DNA of 64,000 nt, taken from contig JAJFVE010000111.1 of assembly GCA_021371965.1 (NCBI GenBank), positions 1 through 64,000 of the forward strand, read 5' to 3'. Below, piece after piece: positions 59,341 to 64,000 of the stretch. The stretch's first letter is position 1. Every line of letters begins with the position of its first letter. This stretch comes from Planctomycetaceae bacterium. Lineage in GTDB: Bacteria > Planctomycetota > Phycisphaerae > SM23-33. The notes below the pieces were generated by a model. That model searched no databases. It worked only from the letters and a program-made list of their open reading frames with translations, and had not been told where the DNA came from. Position numbers and translations under genes: made by a program.

Positions 59341-59804
59341 TACAGGACGTCGCCGACGTTCTTTTTGAAATCCAGCGCGCGGTTGACCAGGTCGTCGGCT
59401 TCGGTGTTCTGCTCTCGGCGGACGTGGCGGTATTCTACGTGTTTGAATTGCTCGGCCAGTGCGCCGGCCTGTTCGAACAGGGGGCGCAGGCCGGCGTTCT
59501 TGACCCGGTAGCGGCCGGTCATCTGGCGGACCATCAGCTCCGAGTCGCTCAACACCAGGACCTTTTGTGCGCCGAGCTTGGCGGCGGTCTTGAAGGCGTT
59601 GAGCAGGCCCTGGTATTCGGCGATGTTGTTGGTGGCGTGTCCGATGAAGATTCCGGCTTTGTAGATGGCTTTGCCGGTGGCGGCGTCTTTGATGACGACT
59701 CCGGCGGCGGCCGGTCCGGGGTTGCCTCGGGCGCCGCCGTCGATGCAGGCGATCACGTCCGGGTGCAGGGGTGGGGTGGCGGCGGGGGATGCATCGGGGG
59801 CCAT
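59340..59804 (-). CDS. Ribonuclease H-like protein (RNase HI type)
   Basis: A 154-residue RNase H-fold protein that would degrade the RNA of RNA-DNA hybrids. The start at 59804 has GAGGCAGG upstream. Catalytic acids are Asp22 (CIDGGARGNPG), Glu63 (IAEYQGLLNA), Asp87 (LVLSDSELMVRQMTG) and Asp137/138 (TEADDLVNRAL). The G-N-P-G and A-E-Y features match the archaeal/bacillary RNase HI subgroup, which lacks the basic handle loop. It ends one base inside the CGCAGAG element. Confidence 0.9.
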   Translation of the reverse strand: MAPDASPAATPPLHPDVIACIDGGARGNPGPAAAGVVIKDAATGKAIYKAGIFIGHATNNIAEYQGLLNAFKTAAKLGAQKVLVLSDSELMVRQMTGRYRVKNAGLRPLFEQAGALAEQFKHVEYRHVRREQNTEADDLVNRALDFKKNVGDVL

Positions 59805-59814
59805 AGAACCTGCC

Positions 59815-60567
59815 TCAGGCCTTGGTGGCTTTTTCGGCCTGTTCCTGCAGGTAGAGGATTCGCCCGCAGTTGTCGCAGGTTCGGATCTGGTCGCGGACGC
59901 GCAGGGCGTTGACGTGCTCGGCTCGCAGGCCCATAAAGCAGCCGCCGCAGACATACGTATGCGGCGGTTTCTTTCCGTGGATCTCGATGACGGCCATCGC
60001 CTCGCCCTCGTACCTTCCGACGACGCGGTTGAAGAGGTTGAGGGCCTCGGGTTCCACATCGCCGGCCAAGGCGTCGCGTTTGGCGAGCAGTTCGCTCTCC
60101 ATGGCCGAGAGGCGTTCGATTTCTTCGGCGCTGGCCTGGCGGATCTGTTCGAGCCGGGTCTGGGCGGCGGCGAGGGCTTCCTTGGCCTTGTCGACTTCGC
60201 CCTTGCTGCTTTCCATCTGGCTCATGACGGCCAAGGCTTCTTCTTCGAGCTTGGCGTTGTCGGCCTTGAAGGTGTTGATCTCGGTCAGGACGGCGGCGTA
60301 TTCTTTATTGGTCTTTGCGGTGTTGAGGTTTGCCCGCAGCTTGGCGACGTGCTCTTCCTTGGTCTTGAGGTCGAGGTCGAGCTGGTCGGCGCGTTTGAGG
60401 CGGTTGATGTGCTGCTGGTTCTGGAGGTCGAGGGTCTGTTGGGCCTGATCGATCTTGCGTTGCTGGATGGCCACGGCGTTGTGCTGCACCCGCAGTCTGC
60501 TTCGGACATGAGCCAAGTCGCGTTCGACCGTTTGAAGCTTGAGCAGTCCTGCCAGCGTTTGCGCCAT
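59815..60567 (-). CDS. Coiled-coil zinc-ribbon protein (DUF164/CdsZ type)
   Basis: A 250-residue protein. ATG at 60567 with GAGGGCTC upstream. Residues 1-180 form a long coiled coil with heptad-like QQRKIDQAQQTLDLQNQQ and EEEALAVMSQMESSKGEVDK. The C-terminal zinc ribbon has CGGC and CDNC. This is the standard architecture of the C4-type zinc-ribbon proteins related to CdsZ/HP0958. It precedes the RNase H gene by 10 bases on the same strand, so they are likely co-transcribed; the pairing with an RNase H gene is seen in other bacteria. Confidence 0.88.
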   Translation of the reverse strand: MAQTLAGLLKLQTVERDLAHVRSRLRVQHNAVAIQQRKIDQAQQTLDLQNQQHINRLKRADQLDLDLKTKEEHVAKLRANLNTAKTNKEYAAVLTEINTFKADNAKLEEEALAVMSQMESSKGEVDKAKEALAAAQTRLEQIRQASAEEIERLSAMESELLAKRDALAGDVEPEALNLFNRVVGRYEGEAMAVIEIHGKKPPHTYVCGGCFMGLRAEHVNALRVRDQIRTCDNCGRILYLQEQAEKATKA

Positions 60568-60651
60568 TGTCAAAGAGCCCTCATACGGTATCGTATAGCT
60601 TGAGCGAAGAAGTATCACGCGCCGCGGCGCGGAGTTCAAGGGAATTGTTGA

Positions 60652-62073
60652 ATGCACAAAACCGACGACACGATCGTGGCGGTTTCCTCCGCGGCGGGCA
60701 GCGGACCGCGGGCGATCGTGCGCCTCAGCGGTCCGGCGGCGCTGGCGCTGGCGGGGAAGGTTTTCGCGGGACTGACGAACGCGTCACCGCAAGCGATGGG
60801 GGGGTTCACCAGCAGGGAGGGAATCGTGCGCATCGGCGGGGGGGCGATCGAACTTCCCGCGCGCCTGTATGTGTTCCGTGCGCCGCGGAGTTATACGCGA
60901 CAGGATGTGGCGGAGCTGCATATTCCAGGGGCGCCCGCGGCTGTCAGTGCGCTCGAGGGCGACGTGATCGCCGCCGGCGCTCGGGCGGCGGAGGCGGGCG
61001 AGTTTACCGCCCGCGCGTTCTTTTCGGGACGCATTGATCTTTCCGCGGCCCAAGGCGTGGCCGACATCATCAACGCCGCCGACGAGGCGCAGGTGCGTGC
61101 GGCGGCGGCGGCCATCGGCGGGCGGATCTACGAGCTGTGCAGGCAGCTTTCGGCGGAACTGGTCGAGGCCCTGGCGACGGTTGAGGCGTCGATCGACCTG
61201 GCGGAGGAAGGCTTGGAGTTAGAGAACCCGCAGCGACTGGCGGGGCGGCTGGGCGAGTTGGCTGGCAGGATCGATGCCGTTCTGGCCAGGTCGGCCGGGG
61301 TGAGCGAAGGGGCCGCGTGCCCCCGCGTGGTGCTGTGCGGGGCGCCCAACGTGGGCAAGAGTTCGCTGCTCAACGCCCTGACGGGCACGTCGCGGGCGAT
61401 CGTCTCGGCCACGGCCGGCACCACGCGCGACGTGCTCTCGGCGTCGATGACGCTGGGCGGCTGGCCGGTGATCATCCAGGACGCGGCCGGGTTGACCGAT
61501 CCCGGCGACGCGATCGCCCTGGCGGCCGACAACGCCGCCCGCCGCGCGGTAGCCGCAGCGGATGTCGTCGTGCTGGTGATCGATGCCTCGGCGGCCGACC
61601 AAGATCGCGACGATGAGATCATCGCAACCATCCGCGCCGCCAACCCGCACTGCCCGATGCTGACGGTCATTAATAAGGTAGACCTCGCCCCGGATGAAGT
61701 CAGTTCAGCCAGCGAGGACATGGCGGCTGAACAACGGCCGCCATGGCACCCGGTCGTCGAGACGTGCGCTCTGACGGGGGCGGGGATGGAGGAATTAAAA
61801 GCGCGCCTGGCCGAGGTGTTGCACCTGTCGGCCGGTCGCAGCGGGCAGGCGATGGGCCTGCACCAGCGTCAGCGACGGAGCCTGGAATCGACAGCCGCCG
61901 CCGCGCGGGCAGCGGCAGCACTGCTCGACAGCGCCGCCGAACTGGCCGATGTGGCGGAACTGGCGGCCGTCGAGCTTCGCGAAGGGCTCGCCGGGGTCGG
62001 CGCCGTCAGCGGCCAGGTGGTCACCGAGGACGTGCTAGGGTCCATTTTCTCGCGGTTCTGCGTGGGCAAGTAA
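60652..62073 (+). CDS. mnmE: tRNA modification GTPase MnmE
   Basis: A 473-residue MnmE (TrmE), which with MnmG modifies U34 of certain tRNAs. The N-terminal folate-binding domain begins DDTIVAVSSAAGSGPRAIVRLSG. The G domain is inserted in the helical domain: G1 GAPNVGKSS (residues 230-238), G2 TAGTTRD, G3 DAAGL (usually DTAGL), G4 NKVD. The C-terminal C-x-G-K is present as CVGK (Cys470). After G4 there is an in-frame copy of the 37-bp ATGGCGGC repeat (61717-61753, encoding about DMAAEQRPPWHP, residues 356-367), so part of this loop is repeat-derived. Confidence 0.95.
   Translation: MHKTDDTIVAVSSAAGSGPRAIVRLSGPAALALAGKVFAGLTNASPQAMGGFTSREGIVRIGGGAIELPARLYVFRAPRSYTRQDVAELHIPGAPAAVSALEGDVIAAGARAAEAGEFTARAFFSGRIDLSAAQGVADIINAADEAQVRAAAAAIGGRIYELCRQLSAELVEALATVEASIDLAEEGLELENPQRLAGRLGELAGRIDAVLARSAGVSEGAACPRVVLCGAPNVGKSSLLNALTGTSRAIVSATAGTTRDVLSASMTLGGWPVIIQDAAGLTDPGDAIALAADNAARRAVAAADVVVLVIDASAADQDRDDEIIATIRAANPHCPMLTVINKVDLAPDEVSSASEDMAAEQRPPWHPVVETCALTGAGMEELKARLAEVLHLSAGRSGQAMGLHQRQRRSLESTAAAARAAAALLDSAAELADVAELAAVELREGLAGVGAVSGQVVTEDVLGSIFSRFCVGK
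61717..61753 (-). repeat. 37-bp ATGGCGGC repeat inside mnmE
   Basis: Reverse complement reads GGGTGCCATGGCGGCCGTTG then TTCAGCCGCCATGTC, nearly identical to the intergenic copy at 59079-59115 (differences only around the loop). It lies in frame within the G4-G5 region of mnmE. Confidence 0.92.
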
Positions 62074-62215
62074 CGTTGGCGGAATCATCGCTCGCAGTGC
62101 GGGGACCAGGGAAACAACCCGTCGAGCAAGTCGAAGATCCCCTGGGGACTCGATCGCTAACAAAACGCGATATAGACGCGCACGTCAGGACCACTCCCTC
62201 CGTCCGGGATCAGAG

Positions 62216-62761
62216 CTACATGCCTTTGGCGCGATAGACCGCTTCCAGGACGATCTTGTGCACTTCCAGCGGGCGGGAGATGTGGGCCCAGGCGGGCTGT
62301 TTGTCGTCGGGGTGGTCGAGCGTCAGTGTCAACGACGCGATGCCCAGGAGCTTCTCCGCCCGCGAGGCCGTCAGCAGCACCTGGTTCACGCTGCGCAAAT
62401 CCCAGCAGGCCACATCGAGCTTTCGCATCGAGTAGATCCGCAAGATGCGGCGGTTGGTCAGCACGTACATACGTCCCAGCCAGCCGATGAACGCCGCCGT
62501 CAGGCAGGCCACGGCCAGCAGCAGACACGCCGGAAACAGCACGCGGGCGCTGCGATCGCTGCCGATGAATCCGTCGGCGACGCTCGAAGCGACCACCGCC
62601 AACGCCGCCACCAGCAGGATCGGCCACGAGGCCAGCAGGATGTACCATCCGCTGGGCTTGATGGCCAGCAGGATCACCTCGCCGTCCTGCAGGATGCCCG
62701 ATGAAATCATGATCGGCTGAGCGACCGCTTCCAGTTCCGTAGGTTGTGCCGAACCGGTCAT
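62216..62761 (-). CDS. Membrane protein with bacterial PH domain
   Basis: A 181-residue protein. Two membrane segments are present at about 40-62 and 75-97 (WYILLASWPILLVAALAVVA, LFPACLLLAVACLTAAFIGW). A YdbS/YdbT-like bacterial PH-type domain follows: RMYVLTNRRILRIYSMRKLDVACWDLRSVNQV and the later strand IASLTLTLDHP. The ATG at 62761 overlaps the stop of hpt (ATGA), so the two are co-translated. Function is unknown; related proteins are small stress or envelope proteins. Confidence 0.8.
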   Translation of the reverse strand: MTGSAQPTELEAVAQPIMISSGILQDGEVILLAIKPSGWYILLASWPILLVAALAVVASSVADGFIGSDRSARVLFPACLLLAVACLTAAFIGWLGRMYVLTNRRILRIYSMRKLDVACWDLRSVNQVLLTASRAEKLLGIASLTLTLDHPDDKQPAWAHISRPLEVHKIVLEAVYRAKGM

Positions 62762-63366
62762 AGGGCGTCCTTGCCGGCAGGGGCAATCTCCAGCACGCGA
62801 ATATCCGGCAGATTGCGAAAACGGTCGTCGTAGTCCAGCCCGTACCCGACGACGAAGCGGTCGGGCACGTCAAAGCCAATCATGTCGGCGGCGAAATCGC
62901 ACCGCCCGTCAGAGCGATCTTTGCGAAGCAGCACGCACGAGCTCAGCGTCAGCGGGCGCCGCTGTCGCAGGCGCGCGGCGATGGTCTTGAGCGTGGCGCC
63001 GCTGTCGAGAATATCGTCCACCACCAGGACGTTTCTTCCGGCCACGACGCCGGGAACCGGTCCGCACGAGACCCGCCCGCTTGGGCGCGTTGCCGTGCCG
63101 CGGTAGGAGGAGGCTTCCACCATCGTGACGCGAAATGGCGTGTGAATGCGGCGGACCAGGTCGGCGGCGAACACGACTGCGCCGCTGAGCACCACCACCA
63201 GCGTCAGTTCCTGTCCGTCATATCGCGAGTCGATAGCCATGGCCAACTCGGATACGCGCTGGGCGATGCGCCGGCGGGAGACGACGATGGCCCCCGCTGT
63301 CGGCAGCGGCGTGCTGCGGACCCGCCTGGAGCGGGCAGTTCTGCCTGTGGAGGAATTGCGTCTCAT
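62758..63366 (-). CDS. hpt: Hypoxanthine phosphoribosyltransferase
   Basis: A 202-residue purine-salvage enzyme that converts hypoxanthine or guanine plus PRPP to the nucleotide. The PRPP motif VLVVDDILDSGATL is at residues 113-126, and the catalytic-loop segment MVEASSYRGTATRPSG precedes it. Met at 63366 is chosen with GGCGGG upstream; the longer frame is not protein-like. The first 24 residues are basic and Ser/Thr-rich, longer than usual for Hpt. It is coupled by ATGA overlap to the PH-domain membrane gene. Confidence 0.92.
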   Translation of the reverse strand: MRRNSSTGRTARSRRVRSTPLPTAGAIVVSRRRIAQRVSELAMAIDSRYDGQELTLVVVLSGAVVFAADLVRRIHTPFRVTMVEASSYRGTATRPSGRVSCGPVPGVVAGRNVLVVDDILDSGATLKTIAARLRQRRPLTLSSCVLLRKDRSDGRCDFAADMIGFDVPDRFVVGYGLDYDDRFRNLPDIRVLEIAPAGKDAL

Positions 63367-63497
63367 AGCACCCGCCGATCCGCTCTGGAACCGCGCTTGG
63401 CGGCTGCCCACGACGGCGGCCGCAAAGGCATCGTAAACCGCTGAGGAGGTTATTTCAATCAGGATACGCGCGGCGCGAGCCATCGGGGCGTTTTTCT

Positions 63498-63526
63498 TTG
63501 GCAGCCCCGACCCGCATGTATATGAT
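63498..63526 (+). promoter_or_regulatory. Candidate sigma-70 promoter
   Basis: TTGGCA (63498-63503) and TATGAT (63521-63526) are separated by exactly 17 bases. It lies 50 bases upstream of the secreted-protein start at 63577. Confidence 0.7.
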
Positions 63527-63576
63527 ATTCCAGACTTCGACCGTACAAGCTCTCTGCCGCAAAGGAGATATCGAGA

Positions 63577-64000
63577 ATGCTTTCAGTGAAACGATTGGCG
63601 TGCGGGTTGGCTTTGACTGTCCTGGCGATCGGCATGGCGGGGTACGCTCAGGATGCCGCCGCACCGCCGCCGGCCAAACCCAAACCCCAAGCCGAACCGG
63701 TGCTGGGCCACATCCCTGCCGGGGCCATGGGATTCTTCGTGGTCAACAGTGTTCAGAACCTTCTTCAGTCGGCGGACGATCTGGCCGCCGAATGGGGCGC
63801 CGACAAGGAACTCGGTCCCAAGCAGCCCGGTCGCATGGCCGCGCTGGTGCAAGGGATGGCGCAGTTGGGTCCGGGATTCAATCCCAACGGCGGGTTCGCT
63901 GCCGTCATGCTCGACCCGACGGAGTTCGGGGTGGATCTGGCAGAGACGATGGGTCTCAAGAAGGCTCCCCCGGCCGGCGAGACAGCCCCGGCGGCCGAGA
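63577..64000 (+). CDS. Secreted protein of unknown function, cut by window edge
   Basis: The first 141 codons of a gene that continues beyond the window. ATG at 63577 has AAAGGAGATATCGAG upstream, and a well-formed promoter precedes it. The signal peptide (VKRLACGLALTVLAIGMAGYAQD) is followed by a Pro/Ala/Lys-rich stretch. The mature part begins VLGHIPAGAMGFFVVNSVQNLLQSADDL, a pattern seen in planctomycete exported proteins of unknown role, with GGFAAVMLDPTEFG further on. No family can be named. Confidence 0.8.
   Translation, partial: MLSVKRLACGLALTVLAIGMAGYAQDAAAPPPAKPKPQAEPVLGHIPAGAMGFFVVNSVQNLLQSADDLAAEWGADKELGPKQPGRMAALVQGMAQLGPGFNPNGGFAAVMLDPTEFGVDLAETMGLKKAPPAGETAPAAE

Overview
The window reads as chromosomal DNA of a high-GC planctomycete, most likely of the class Phycisphaerae. 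Reasons: three secreted proteins end in PEP-CTERM sorting tails; there are LamG-domain secreted proteins; several sigma factors sit next to membrane partner proteins; many enzymes target plant-type polysaccharides; and the intergenic DNA is crowded with short palindromic repeats. This assignment is inference from gene content; no rRNA is present.

Layout. 1-5.2 kb: the first codons of an IS630-type transposase, a phosphate-binding-type periplasmic protein, an aldo/keto reductase, a sialate O-acetylesterase and an SDR dehydrogenase. 5.3-6.6 kb: a three-gene ECF sigma / small membrane protein / periplasmic sensor cassette laid out like CnrYXH. 7.2-18.6 kb: a Tyr-rich secreted protein, a second ECF locus (sigma, membrane anti-sigma candidate, exported protein, CsgG-like protein with coupled starts), a patch of small lipoproteins, and a 1089-residue CsgG-like/propeller protein. 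18.7-27.8 kb: sugar-catabolic genes (UROD-fold protein, esterase, zinc-ADH-like dehydrogenase, GH51, GH31) with a transglutaminase-like protein between them. 28-37 kb: a zinc-ribbon membrane protein, a second transglutaminase-like protein, and a 2018-residue surface protein with an IdeS-like cysteine protease domain, a beta-solenoid and a PEP-CTERM tail. 37-39.6 kb: a MNT-HEPN pair between two copies of a ribbon-helix-helix gene fragment, then dense palindromic repeats. 39.6-48.7 kb: GH51 arabinofuranosidase, two paralogous LamG proteins, two PEP-CTERM proteins, a second UROD-fold protein. 48.8-52.5 kb: tRNA-Ile(CAU) and a regulatory island (sigma region-4 protein, receiver, histidine kinase, two FliA-like sigma factors). 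52.9-64 kb: LplT-like transporter coupled to an acyltransferase-ACP-acyl ligase fusion, then housekeeping genes (dnaG, RNase H, zinc-ribbon coiled coil, mnmE, PH-domain protein, hpt) and the start of a secreted protein.

How it fits together: the glycosidases, esterases, LamG proteins and small-molecule dehydrogenases suggest uptake and breakdown of substituted arabinan/xylan- or algal-type polysaccharides. The ECF cassettes, CsgG-like proteins, sensor/kinase island and PEP-CTERM proteins point to envelope sensing and surface display.

The most unusual layer is the repeat DNA. Two mirror-image 229-bp multi-hairpin elements, a hairpin family with changing stems but a constant RGA loop, elements ended by GACGAG repeats or CGCAGAG-type inverted repeats, and a 37-bp palindrome that also sits in frame inside mnmE can all be read directly from the sequence. 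All family names below rest on motif reading without database searches.
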